Shown: piece after piece, positions 50,702 through 59,159 of the stretch
How the letters are laid out: each line of letters starts with the position of its first letter
Position numbering within the stretch: position 1 is the first letter of the stretch
DNA from: Clostridia bacterium
GTDB taxonomy: Bacteria; Bacillota; Clostridia; Christensenellales; CAG-138
Assembly: GCA_017547885.1 (NCBI GenBank)
Contig: JAFYOP010000004.1
Location: 537,096-601,095 of the forward strand
Length of the DNA: 64,000 nt
Reading direction: 5' to 3'
Translations under genes and position numbers: made by a program
Notes under the pieces: generated by a model
Database searches by the model: none
The model's input: only the letters and a program-made list of their open reading frames with translations
Told to the model about the DNA's origin: nothing

Positions 50702-52662
50702 AGCAGCACACTCTCTTTCTGCAGCGGGACGCTGTCGCGATAAATGCCCTGCAGCTGCACAAGGGCCCGCGATTTTTCTGAAAGAGAGTCATATTCGGGG
50801 ATCGCTCCGTATACGTTGTCGCACAGCCAGTCCATATTCAGTATTTCTTCGGGAGAAAATACGGAGTTCCCGTCATTGCGGAGGGTTCCGTCCTGAGAGT
50901 TTATGGGGCGGCGGAAGGGGTCGATGCTGCCGTTGATAATTCCGCTTTTCAGCATCTCTGCCAAGGCCTTTGTGCCGTTTGGGACAGCATCGGTCCATTC
51001 GACGCCGATCACGCCGCTGGACATGCCCCACCAATAGTTTACGGCGCGGCTGGTGTGCTTTGCAAACAGTCCGTCCCAGCCGCTGCCCAGAATGTTTCGG
51101 GCAAGCTGCACGTAGAAGGCTCCCCAATCCCAGTAAGGGGAGGCGATCAGATGGGTTGAGCCGTCGGGCTGCATGCGGAAGGTCCCCCATTGTCCTCCGC
51201 TCCAACCCGGCATGGGGATGTCCAGAGTGGAGACTACATCTACTCCAAGTTCTCTAAGCTCTGCAAGGGGCTGGCCGTTAACACAGGACCATTTCAGGTG
51301 GATCTTGGCATCCGGATTTGTAAGCTGCGCGCCAAGGGCAAAGGCATTTATACCGGCGGGGACGCCAAATATGGGATAGCTGGCAATGTATCCGATATCG
51401 TCGCTTTTGCTGATGGCTCCGGCAATGGCCCCGGAAATAAACTTCCCCTCGTAAATTCGGCTGTAATAGGTGCGCACGTCTGTGTATGGCATGGCAACCG
51501 AACAGTTGAATATTTTGGTTTCCGGATATCTGGCCGCAGTTTTTCTGCATGCGGCGATGAGGGGCGCGGTGGTTGTAAAGATTATATCTGCGCCGTTTTT
51601 GATTGCAGTCTCCATTGCTGCTTCGGCCTCTTCACCATTTCCCACGCCCACGAAACGCTGAACCGTTACCTGTTCTCCCAGAACTTCCTCAAGATGGGCT
51701 CTGCCCGCTTCGTGAGCACGGACCCAGTTGCTGTTTTCGGGAGCGAGCTCGTGGACAAATGCAATGTTCAGGCTGGATGGCAGGGTGGAGAAGGGTAGGT
51801 ATTTTTTGAAACCGGACTCATCGCATGGGGCGGACTGCATATCCATTTCAATAATATCGGGCCGTCCTATGGCTTTGATATCAGACCATATAGCTTCCAG
51901 CCGGTGGATAAGGTCAGCTGAGGACAATGTTTTCAGAAAATCAAATGGGTAGACCTTCAGCCATTCCAAAAGGGCGTCTGCCGCCGTTGCGCTTACGGAT
52001 TCTCCGCCCAGCTTTCTGAAAACCTGCTCAAAGAAGAAAAATCCCGCAAGAAAGCTGCGGCGCTCGGCGTTGTTCCACACATGCTCCGGTTCATAGCCCA
52101 GGGCGAGCTGCAGCTTTTGAAAGCTTCCCGGCCTGGAAAAGTATATCTGATACAGCTTTGTCAGGGGATAGTACTGCAAAAACTCCCGGTAGGCCTGAGC
52201 TTCCTCAGAGGAATAGTCGCCGGGAAGGATCCGAATGACATATCCCGGTATGGAGCCCGCGCCGAAATACTTCAGCACGCTTACCCGTTTATTGCCCTCC
52301 TGCACATAAAAATGGCCCATAAACTCGTAGCAGGTAATGGGGTCGCGAATTCCCTCATCCCCCAGGTGAGCCTCGCACAGATCACGCCATTTCACGCCGA
52401 ACTCACTGTCCGGGGAAAGCAGAGGCATAAAATTTGAAGCAAAGGCGTTTTTGCGCCCCGCGTTTTTTGTTCCAACTATCCTGTCAATGGGTATTTCGAT
52501 CAATCCAAGGTCTGCTTCATCTCCTCTCATGCTGTCTGAAAGGATCTCGTCCAGTACCTGAAGAAAGGGATATTCGCCTTGCTGAACGCTTTTGCGGTGT
52601 GCTTTGCGCCCCGCTTTGAGCGCCTGCTGGTAATGATCCAAAGCTTCGACTCTATAATTCAT
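50698..52662 (-). CDS. Cytoplasmic ParB-like plus BMP (PnrA-like) domain protein
   Basis: A 654-residue protein without a signal peptide or lipobox. Residues 50-150 contain a ParB/Sulfiredoxin-like region (DLGLIEIPIDRIVGT... EGNKRVSVLKYFG, the G-x-K-R box). A helical region (150-290) follows. Residues 295-640 form a basic-membrane-protein domain, the nucleoside-binding fold of PnrA/Med (LNIAFVHELAPENSNWVRAH, ADIIFTTTAPLIAACRK, GYIASYPIFGVPAGINAFAL). BMP proteins are normally extracytoplasmic; here a soluble sensor is more likely. The metallophosphoesterase downstream suggests nucleotide or nucleoside signalling. Confidence 0.82.
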   Translation of the reverse strand: MNYRVEALDHYQQALKAGRKAHRKSVQQGEYPFLQVLDEILSDSMRGDEADLGLIEIPIDRIVGTKNAGRKNAFASNFMPLLSPDSEFGVKWRDLCEAHLGDEGIRDPITCYEFMGHFYVQEGNKRVSVLKYFGAGSIPGYVIRILPGDYSSEEAQAYREFLQYYPLTKLYQIYFSRPGSFQKLQLALGYEPEHVWNNAERRSFLAGFFFFEQVFRKLGGESVSATAADALLEWLKVYPFDFLKTLSSADLIHRLEAIWSDIKAIGRPDIIEMDMQSAPCDESGFKKYLPFSTLPSSLNIAFVHELAPENSNWVRAHEAGRAHLEEVLGEQVTVQRFVGVGNGEEAEAAMETAIKNGADIIFTTTAPLIAACRKTAARYPETKIFNCSVAMPYTDVRTYYSRIYEGKFISGAIAGAISKSDDIGYIASYPIFGVPAGINAFALGAQLTNPDAKIHLKWSCVNGQPLAELRELGVDVVSTLDIPMPGWSGGQWGTFRMQPDGSTHLIASPYWDWGAFYVQLARNILGSGWDGLFAKHTSRAVNYWWGMSSGVIGVEWTDAVPNGTKALAEMLKSGIINGSIDPFRRPINSQDGTLRNDGNSVFSPEEILNMDWLCDNVYGAIPEYDSLSEKSRALVQLQGIYRDSVPLQKESVLL

Positions 52663-52875
52663 AAATGCCCTCCTTTGCTGTAAGGCCGTGGTGTTGCGTT
52701 ATGAAATATCGGCTCAATACAGGTATTGTGCATTTCTTGGTAAGTAATACCACGATGGTGGCTTCTTGTCAACAGGCCGGGAAAAATGACGCATTTTGTT
52801 CATAAGCTCGCGCAAAATGTTTTATGCTGCGGATATAGAACAGCACTCGGGAACTGCCGGATAAAAGAGCGGGGT

Positions 52876-53655
52876 TCAGCGATGGGTGTATCCCTCTAAA
52901 ATCACATTGGAGGGATACATTCTTTTAGGAATGTTTTTATACGGCACCACGGTATGGGGCGGCAGGGAACAGGCAAGGGAGGTTATCTCCCCCATAAGGT
53001 GATCGCAGATGCGTTCCCGCTCCCGCTCCTTGGGATTTTCGGCGCAGTAGCGTATGGGCTTGCCCAGTAACAGCTTTTTTAAGCGGGGCGCAACATAAAG
53101 AGGAACAAAGGATATCCCTTTGCCTGTTTTTTTGTGATACATACCCGCAACGTCCACAAAACGGGTCTGAAAGTCGTTGATTATATGGTTGTGCTTTTCG
53201 TCATGTTCCGGGAAGACGACAACATCTGCCCCATCAGACAGCCTGCTGACGGTATTCCTGAAGGTTGAGAGTATCCTTGCGTCATGGTAAACGCCTATGG
53301 TATCGGCGTTGTTGAAAACACATACGGAAAGGGGCGCAATGATATAGGAAAGCAATCTGTAAAACCAACGGATGCACAGGGGCTTTTGTGCCCAGAAGTC
53401 ATTGAAGGCATACTTTGGCACTTCCTTCAGGTGCATCATCTCTCCGGCGCACCAGGTATACTGCTTTCTGGGGAAGTAAAGCTGGCATGAAATGGGGCCA
53501 TCCATCTGGGCGTGGTTGCCTACTATCAGCGCAGGCTCGGGGGGAAGGTTCTCTGCGCCGATCACCTCCATTTTGGGGTAACACAACCACACTATCCAAC
53601 GGACAGCCCGATATAGGAGGGAGCTTTTGGGGTTGTGAGTTTCTGTTGCTTTCAT
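52876..53655 (-). CDS. PlsC-like lysophospholipid acyltransferase
   Basis: A 259-residue acyltransferase, more distant from the two 12.6/45.9 kb copies. The catalytic block is LIVGNHAQMDGPI (His48-X3-Asp52, one residue short of canonical HX4D); the second block is VVVFPEHDEKHN, and the third is FVPLYVAPRLKKLLLGKPI. A hydrophobic stretch near residues 17-27 (AVRWIVWLCYP) may anchor it. It is the last gene of a leftward run with diacylglycerol kinase and a glycosyltransferase, which fits phosphatidic acid or glycolipid turnover. Confidence 0.84.
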   Translation of the reverse strand: MKATETHNPKSSLLYRAVRWIVWLCYPKMEVIGAENLPPEPALIVGNHAQMDGPISCQLYFPRKQYTWCAGEMMHLKEVPKYAFNDFWAQKPLCIRWFYRLLSYIIAPLSVCVFNNADTIGVYHDARILSTFRNTVSRLSDGADVVVFPEHDEKHNHIINDFQTRFVDVAGMYHKKTGKGISFVPLYVAPRLKKLLLGKPIRYCAENPKERERERICDHLMGEITSLACSLPPHTVVPYKNIPKRMYPSNVILEGYTHR

Positions 53656-53960
53656 AATAAAAATATAGTGGTGGGGAAGGCTGCGTCCGGCAGCTCCTGC
53701 GGAAAGGAATAAAGGCAGAGCTGTGCATCGGGCAAGGTACGGGAGGGCTTATCCCCGGGAAGCAGCCGACTCTTCTGATGGGATAACTCCTATTCCTCCG
53801 GCATCCTCTAAGCAGCCTTGCCCACCGATGTTTTGGGCATATCTTCGCGAAACTGTTGCAGATTGCATAGGGGAGAATGGACGTATGGATCGTGGGGGTA
53901 ATATGGGGTTTGGCAGGGGATATGCCTGGAACTGGCAGGGAATCTCTATGGCCCGGGGGA
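53656..53960. other. Intergenic stretch without a supported gene
   Basis: A 305-nt GC-rich gap between the acyltransferase and diacylglycerol kinase genes. Open frames here lack ribosome-binding sites and familiar motifs. A CCCGGG-rich inverted repeat near 53955-53985 overlaps the end of the kinase gene. Confidence 0.4.
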
Positions 53961-54827
53961 TTATCGGGATGCCCGGGCGGTGTAGGAGGTTACGTCCAGT
54001 ATGGTTTCGCCGTCTATCTGCAAAGGCGTGGGACGGTCAAATTCCACGGTTATCTCCGTGCCACGGTGTATATTCACCACATTCTTATGCTTAACGTGGG
54101 TCCCCTTGAACAGGGAGGGGAACACGCAGAGGGCATTCAGCTTGCTGCCGCAATGCATCACCGTCAGTGTAAGCAGCCCGTCAGGGCTCAGGCGATCCTG
54201 CTCTGGGGCGGGCATCATGCCGCCGCCGTAATAGCGTCCGTTCATTGTGGGAGCTATCCATACGTTTTTGTATTGGTAGCTTTTGCCGTCCACCGTTACC
54301 GTGGCATTTACCGGCTTGAATTTACCCATTAGCCCCTTGATGGCGATGGAGGTGTAGTTGATGGGCTTATCCTGCTGAAGCTTTTGATTCTGTTCCCTCA
54401 GCTTGTCGCCCACCTCGCAGCAGTAGCCGTCTATGCCGTAGCCTACGCCGTTTATAAACAGGCGTTCTGTTCCGTTTACCGTTACGGAGGGAAGGTTTTT
54501 GATATAGGCGTTTATGGGATAATCCGGCTCGCTGTATTGACTCTTGCCGATGTCCCTGGCAAAGTCGTTGCTGGTGCCCATGGCGTAAAGGAAAACTTTA
54601 TTCCGTATGGGTATATCTTTGGTATCGTTGACAAAGTGATGCAGCATGCCGTCGCCGCCGCAGAGTATCACGTCATCCGAAGGGGACAGCCCCGCGAAGA
54701 AGGCGGCGTGATCGGATATCTGCGTAACGTCATAGCTTGTTGAATCCGGATAGCATATCTCCAGCATCATGGCGTAGCCTTTGCCGCTGTTGTTGCCGCT
54801 TGTGGGATTGTATAGAATGTGTGTCAT
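53961..54827 (-). CDS. Diacylglycerol kinase family lipid kinase
   Basis: A 288-residue DagK/YegS-family protein. It begins HILYNPTSGNNSGKGYAMML and has DDVILCGGDGMLHHFVND (the GGDG ATP motif). ERLFINGVGYGIDGYCCEVG and GRYYGGGMMPAP are the middle signatures, and the end shows LQIDGETI, the acidic structural Mg site. It phosphorylates diacylglycerol to phosphatidic acid at the membrane face. It sits between a zinc-ribbon membrane protein and an acyltransferase gene in the same orientation. Confidence 0.92.
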   Translation of the reverse strand: MTHILYNPTSGNNSGKGYAMMLEICYPDSTSYDVTQISDHAAFFAGLSPSDDVILCGGDGMLHHFVNDTKDIPIRNKVFLYAMGTSNDFARDIGKSQYSEPDYPINAYIKNLPSVTVNGTERLFINGVGYGIDGYCCEVGDKLREQNQKLQQDKPINYTSIAIKGLMGKFKPVNATVTVDGKSYQYKNVWIAPTMNGRYYGGGMMPAPEQDRLSPDGLLTLTVMHCGSKLNALCVFPSLFKGTHVKHKNVVNIHRGTEITVEFDRPTPLQIDGETILDVTSYTARASR

Positions 54828-54845
54828 GGTGTTTCCTTTTCTTGC

Positions 54846-55262
54846 TTAGGTCTTTTTCTCAAAGGTACGATCGCAATGGGGACAGGAGATGCGTATCCTG
54901 CCCTTGACCGCAGGCACGCGGGCTATGGTCCTGCACATAGGGCAGCGATAATAGCGGTAGGTCTTGCGGTCGGCTATCCTGCGCTTCTGCAGGGAAAACC
55001 AGCCCTTTATGCGGCCTGTAAAGCGCAGGTACGCGGCCCGCTCCCTCCGGCGCTTGTCAAGCTTTCTGGAATAGCACCGAACCATGGACCATATAAGAGC
55101 GGCCAGGGAAAGGATGTAAAGATGCATCAGGCCGGGTATATGGGAAAGCAGCAGCAGAACAAGGGAAACGACCGCAAGGGCGGTGTTCAGCTCATCCAGA
55201 CCGTAGCGGCCCCGCATCCAAGCCTGCATTTTATAGCCAATATTCTTGAACCAGCTTTTCAC
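54846..55262 (-). CDS. Small membrane protein with C-terminal zinc ribbon
   Basis: A 138-residue protein. Two adjacent hydrophobic segments (LNTALAVVSLVLLLLSHIPG and LYILSLAALIWSMV) precede a very basic helix (SRKLDKRRRERAAYLRFTGR) and a zinc ribbon (YRCPMCRTIARVP... ISCPHCDRTF). The arrangement resembles small rubredoxin-like/zinc-finger membrane proteins near lipid genes in Clostridia. The function is unknown; the regulon context suggests envelope maintenance. Confidence 0.82.
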   Translation of the reverse strand: MKSWFKNIGYKMQAWMRGRYGLDELNTALAVVSLVLLLLSHIPGLMHLYILSLAALIWSMVRCYSRKLDKRRRERAAYLRFTGRIKGWFSLQKRRIADRKTYRYYRCPMCRTIARVPAVKGRIRISCPHCDRTFEKKT

Positions 55263-55331
55263 GGATAGTAAAACTCCTTTTGGGAAAATTATTTATTATT
55301 GGATAAGACCGAACTGCGGGTAGATATAAAA

Positions 55332-56612
55332 TCAGTCGCCATTGTGAAGGAAACGGCGGGGATTGGGCAGGTTTGACAGTATATCCATAAGCTCTCCGTT
55401 TGCCTTGAGCCAGCTGTCCAGCGGATTTTTGCGGGAGGGATATTCGCCGCATCTGTACTTATCCATTACGATAAGGTATCTGTCCATGGCGGCAGCCACC
55501 GCATCCGACCAGGATATATAGAGCTCGCGCTGGGCGTTGTTTCCCACGGAACGGATACTCTCTTTTTTGCCGTATAGTTCCTGAAGGCAAGTACACAGGC
55601 TGTCTGCATTTTCATCTATAAGGAAGCCGCTGTATCCGTTTATGATTCCTTCTGCGGCGCAGCTTCCGCCTATCAGTACTGATGGAAGCGCGGAGGCTGC
55701 CGCCTCTCTTACCACCAGGCCGTTGGTATCAAATGTGGAAGGAAACAAAAGCATATCTGCTTTTGTGTACCATGCCCTCAGGGTTTCCCTGTCCAGTATG
55801 GCGCCGGTAAAGATGCATTTATCTGCAACGCCAATATTTGCGGCATAGTTTTCTATTTCGCCTTTGTCGTTGCCCGAGCCTATGAATACCATGCGAAAAT
55901 CATATCCACGGTATTTGAGACTGCTGAGTGCATCGAGAATTATCCGTAGGCCTTTGTACCACATCATCCTGCCCACAAAGAGGTAAATCGGGATATCATA
56001 CGGCAGGTCGTATCCCTCTGTGGCTGCTTTGATTTGCTCCTCGGATACACGGCCCTTGGGAATATCAACGCCGTTTGACATGACGATGTAATCTCCTTCG
56101 TAGCCCAAAGCCCGCAGATTTTCGCCTGCGCCATTGCTTACGACCCAAACTTCGTCGCAGGCACTTATGTTGTCGGCAAGGGCCTTTTTGCACATATCCT
56201 GAACGCGTTTGCTTTGGGTAAGGTTGGCAATATCTATGTCAAATTTGGTATGGTAGGTAAAAACTATGGGGGCATCCACTATCTGTCTCAGCTCCCGGGC
56301 CATTATGGTGGACATTATGGGGCAGTGGCTGTGGAAGAGAGCGGGCTTTTGCTCTGAAATACGGCCCGCTGTATCAGGGGAAAAGGGTATGCCTGCCATA
56401 TAGCCCTCAAGCTTGCGGAAAGCAACGCTTGGATAGCGCAGTACAGGATAGGGAAAGTCATCTCTCGCCTGGGGATTGGATGGAGTTACCACCAGCGGAT
56501 TATGCCCGGCAGAATGAAGCTCCTTTGCGTAGTTTGCGGTGGCTGCGGCCACGCCGTCATATTGTGGCGGAAAGGAGTCATTCAGCAGACAAATGGTTTG
56601 TGCTTCTTTCAT
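55332..56612 (-). CDS. GT4 family glycosyltransferase
   Basis: A 426-residue GT-B fold transferase. The N-terminal domain opens with CLLNDSFPPQYDGVAAATANYA, and the nucleotide-sugar domain shows IYLFVGRMMWYKGLRIILDAL and LLFPSTFDTNGLVVREAAAS (E-X7-E). This pattern resembles the diglucosyl-diacylglycerol and phosphatidylinositol-mannoside synthases. ATG 56612 has AAGGAGG seven bases upstream; the longer frame to 56663 does not. The direct-repeat operator lies 57-96 nt upstream. It probably glycosylates a membrane lipid, consistent with the DagK and acyltransferase genes that follow. Confidence 0.9.
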   Translation of the reverse strand: MKEAQTICLLNDSFPPQYDGVAAATANYAKELHSAGHNPLVVTPSNPQARDDFPYPVLRYPSVAFRKLEGYMAGIPFSPDTAGRISEQKPALFHSHCPIMSTIMARELRQIVDAPIVFTYHTKFDIDIANLTQSKRVQDMCKKALADNISACDEVWVVSNGAGENLRALGYEGDYIVMSNGVDIPKGRVSEEQIKAATEGYDLPYDIPIYLFVGRMMWYKGLRIILDALSSLKYRGYDFRMVFIGSGNDKGEIENYAANIGVADKCIFTGAILDRETLRAWYTKADMLLFPSTFDTNGLVVREAAASALPSVLIGGSCAAEGIINGYSGFLIDENADSLCTCLQELYGKKESIRSVGNNAQRELYISWSDAVAAAMDRYLIVMDKYRCGEYPSRKNPLDSWLKANGELMDILSNLPNPRRFLHNGD

Positions 56613-56668
56613 ACTGAGCCTCCTTGCTGTGATATATTTCCGGGTATGGGCAAAGCCTATCATCTAAA

Positions 56669-56708
56669 CAACAACTCAACCTCAATTCAACATCAACAAT
56701 GGTTGATG
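56669..56708 (-). promoter_or_regulatory. TTGA direct-repeat operator upstream of the glycosyltransferase
   Basis: On the minus strand TTGA units repeat at 5-6 bp steps (GTTGATGTTGAATTGAGG then TTGAGTTG), giving two interleaved 11-bp series. This is the spacing of OmpR/PhoB-family sites. Related copies occur near 58305, 58381 and 60240. Confidence 0.65.
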
Positions 56709-56709
56709 T

Positions 56710-58245
56710 TTACAGCAGCGGGGCAAAAAGCCGCATAACATACTGAAATATTTTCATGAAAAAGCTGCATTTGCAGTCCTCCTCGGAAATGGGCTGGCAT
56801 ATTGAAAGGGTGCTGAGGAAGTCTTCCTTTACTTCCGTTACGGCGCTGCTGCCATACAGCACCGCGCCGCATTCAAAGTGCAGATACAGGCTGCGATAGT
56901 CAAGGTTCACCGTTCCAACGGTGGCTATGCTGTCGTCTGACACAAATGTTTTGGAGTGGATAAAGCCCTTGGTGTATTCGTATATCTTTACCCCTGCCTG
57001 TATCAGCTCGCGGTAATACGAGCGGGTAGTCATATGTACCATCCATTTGTCCCATTTGTGGGGAGTCACTATGCGCACGTCCACGCCGCTTTTTGCGGCA
57101 TGGCACAGGGCGGCCATCATGCCGTTATCGATTATCAGATAGGGGGTATTGATGTAGATATAATCCTTTGCGCCGCTGATGATGGAAAGGTATACCTGCT
57201 CACCGGTGTTTTCGCTGTCAAGTGGGCTGTCGGCATAGGGCTGAACAAATCCATTCTTTGCTGTAGGGCAGGGGATATCTATCCATGGATAATATGTTAG
57301 ATAATCCTCATCGGTTCCGGTGCACAGTTCCCACATTTTCAGGAACATCAGCGTAAAGCTCCATGCTGCCCTGCCAGTGACCATTATGGATGCATCTTTC
57401 CAATGGCCGTGCTTTTCATATGTGTTTATGTATTCATCCGCAATGTTTATTCCGCCGGTAAAAGCCACCTTACCGTCTATTACGGCTATCTTTCTATGAT
57501 CCCGGTTGTTCTGCACCGCCGAAAGCACAGGCCTCAGGGGATTGAAGGCGACGCACTCTATGCCATATTTTTTTAGCTCTGCGGGATAATCTCTGGACAG
57601 CAGGAAGAAGCAGCCGAAGTCATCGTAAATCAGCCGCACCTTTACGCCCTGAGCCGCTTTTTCCTTAAGGATGTCCAGTATGGTGTCCCACATGATGCCT
57701 TCGCGAATTATGAAATATTCCAGGAAAATGTACTTTTCAGCTTTTTGAAGCTCCTCCACAAGGCAGCGGAACTTTTCCTCTCCGGGGGTCAGGTATTTGG
57801 TTTGGGTATTGTCGTACAGGGGAAAGCCTGTGGCGTTTTCCAGATACTTGGCCTTTGCCGCGTGATGAGGGAAGTGGATGCAAAAATCATCGCAGACGCT
57901 GCCGCCAATGGCGTATGCGGATTTTATCTTCTCATCCGTGCGGGCAATTACTCCGGGAAGCCTGCCATAAAAGGGGCGGATCCTGCACAGCAGATAGAAT
58001 ACGCCGCCAAAAAGAGGAAACAGCATTATGAGAAACACCCATGTGAGCTTATAGGCATCCTTATCCCGGCGGGATATAATGTAAAGGCAGACAAAAAAAC
58101 TAAACAGGCCGAGGCCGCTGCTTACTGCCGTGGAGACCATGCTGCGGCTGAGGAGGGTATATACTATCAGTAAAAGCTGCAGTATCAGCAGTACTATTAT
58201 TACTATTCGCCGCCACAGCAGCGGCGGATGTATGTGCTTCTTCAT
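56710..58245 (-). CDS. cls: Cardiolipin synthase
   Basis: A 511-residue phospholipase-D-family enzyme. Two N-terminal membrane helices (IVIIVLLILQLLLIVYTLLS and SGLGLFSFFVCLYIIS) and a PLDc_N segment (YKLTWVFLIMLFPLFGGVFY) precede two HKD motifs: NRDHRKIAVIDGKVAFTGG and GFIHSKTFVSDDSIATVGT. It condenses two phosphatidylglycerols to cardiolipin at the membrane. The last residues (CSFFMKIFQYVMRLFAPLL) are the usual hydrophobic end. A TTGA direct-repeat site lies about 60-100 nt upstream of the ATG. Confidence 0.94.
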   Translation of the reverse strand: MKKHIHPPLLWRRIVIIVLLILQLLLIVYTLLSRSMVSTAVSSGLGLFSFFVCLYIISRRDKDAYKLTWVFLIMLFPLFGGVFYLLCRIRPFYGRLPGVIARTDEKIKSAYAIGGSVCDDFCIHFPHHAAKAKYLENATGFPLYDNTQTKYLTPGEEKFRCLVEELQKAEKYIFLEYFIIREGIMWDTILDILKEKAAQGVKVRLIYDDFGCFFLLSRDYPAELKKYGIECVAFNPLRPVLSAVQNNRDHRKIAVIDGKVAFTGGINIADEYINTYEKHGHWKDASIMVTGRAAWSFTLMFLKMWELCTGTDEDYLTYYPWIDIPCPTAKNGFVQPYADSPLDSENTGEQVYLSIISGAKDYIYINTPYLIIDNGMMAALCHAAKSGVDVRIVTPHKWDKWMVHMTTRSYYRELIQAGVKIYEYTKGFIHSKTFVSDDSIATVGTVNLDYRSLYLHFECGAVLYGSSAVTEVKEDFLSTLSICQPISEEDCKCSFFMKIFQYVMRLFAPLL

Positions 58246-58304
58246 AAACGCCTCCCGATGATTTAAAGGATACGGAATCCATCACAATAAAGCGTATCAG
58301 CGTA

Positions 58305-58346
58305 ATTGCAACTGAACTTCAATTCAACATCAACAATGGTTGAACT
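58305..58346 (-). promoter_or_regulatory. TTGA direct-repeat operator upstream of cls
   Basis: On the minus strand TTCA/TTGA units recur at 11-bp steps (TTCAACC..., TTGATG..., TTGAAG..., TTGC), the same register as the copies before the glycosyltransferase and ftsH. Confidence 0.62.
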
Positions 58347-58380
58347 TAGGGTAAGGAATTGTGAAAAACTTCAACAAAAG

Positions 58381-58410
58381 TTGACATTGAGTTGAATATG
58401 TATTGAAATT
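58381..58410 (+). promoter_or_regulatory. TTGA direct-repeat operator upstream of the response regulator
   Basis: TTGACATTGAG, TTGAATATGTA and TTGAAATTGCC: TTGA at 58381, 58392 and 58403, exactly 11 bp apart, about 80 nt before the response-regulator start. This suggests autoregulation. Confidence 0.65.
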
Positions 58411-58487
58411 GCCGCGCTACAATATAGTTGCGATAGGCGGCATCGGAAAAGACGGCGGCTGCCTAAAAAACACAGAGGGAGGAATCC

Positions 58488-59159
58488 ATGCTAAAGATAC
58501 TGATCGCCGAGGATGACAGGGAGCTTAGACAGCTGTTTCAGCATGTGCTGATAAAAAACGGATACAGCGTAAAGGGAGTATCCAATGGCAAAGAAGCCCT
58601 TGACGCCATTGAACAGGATTATTTTGACCTTATTATTTCGGATATAATGATGCCGGAGATGGACGGATATGAGCTGGTCCGCTCCCTCAGGGAGGCCAAT
58701 GACAACACCCCTGTCATGATGATCACCGCCAAGGATGCCTTTGACGATATGCGCATGGGCTTTCTTTCCGGCACAGATGACTATATGGTAAAGCCCATCA
58801 ACGTAAACGAGATGGTGCTGAGGGTGGGTGCGCTGCTGCGCCGTGCCCAGATGATAAACGAGCGGCGGCAAACCATTGGCAATACGGTGCTGGAGTACGA
58901 TTCCTTTACCGTAATCTCTGAGGATGAGCGCATGGTGCTGCCCCAGAAGGAGTTTATGCTGCTGTACAAGATGGCCTCCTTCCCCGGCAAGATATTCACC
59001 CGCCAGCAGCTGATGGACGACATATGGGGCTATGGCAGCGAAAGTGACACCCATACGGTGGACGTGCACATAGGCAGGCTCAGGGAAAGATTCCGTGACA
59101 ACAAGGATTTTAAGATAGTCACCATGCGGGGCGTGGGCTACAAGGTGGTAAAGGCATGA
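58488..59159 (+). CDS. OmpR/PhoB-family response regulator
   Basis: A 223-residue two-domain regulator. The receiver domain has the acidic pair EDD (8-10), phospho-acceptor Asp52 (LIISDIMMPEMDG), Thr in MMITAKDAF and Lys near 102 (YMVKPI). The C-terminal winged helix carries LPQKEFMLLYKMASFPGKIF and DTHTVDVHIGRLRERF. GAGGGAGGAA precedes the ATG. It overlaps the histidine kinase gene by 4 nt. Direct repeats with 11-bp spacing upstream of its own gene and three others fit its expected binding mode. Confidence 0.95.
   Translation: MLKILIAEDDRELRQLFQHVLIKNGYSVKGVSNGKEALDAIEQDYFDLIISDIMMPEMDGYELVRSLREANDNTPVMMITAKDAFDDMRMGFLSGTDDYMVKPINVNEMVLRVGALLRRAQMINERRQTIGNTVLEYDSFTVISEDERMVLPQKEFMLLYKMASFPGKIFTRQQLMDDIWGYGSESDTHTVDVHIGRLRERFRDNKDFKIVTMRGVGYKVVKA

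Noticed and set aside
53723..54332. Overlapping plus-strand frames opposite the diacylglycerol kinase
   Set aside because: Low-complexity Gly/Arg-rich translations without start signals; the minus-strand kinase is unambiguous.
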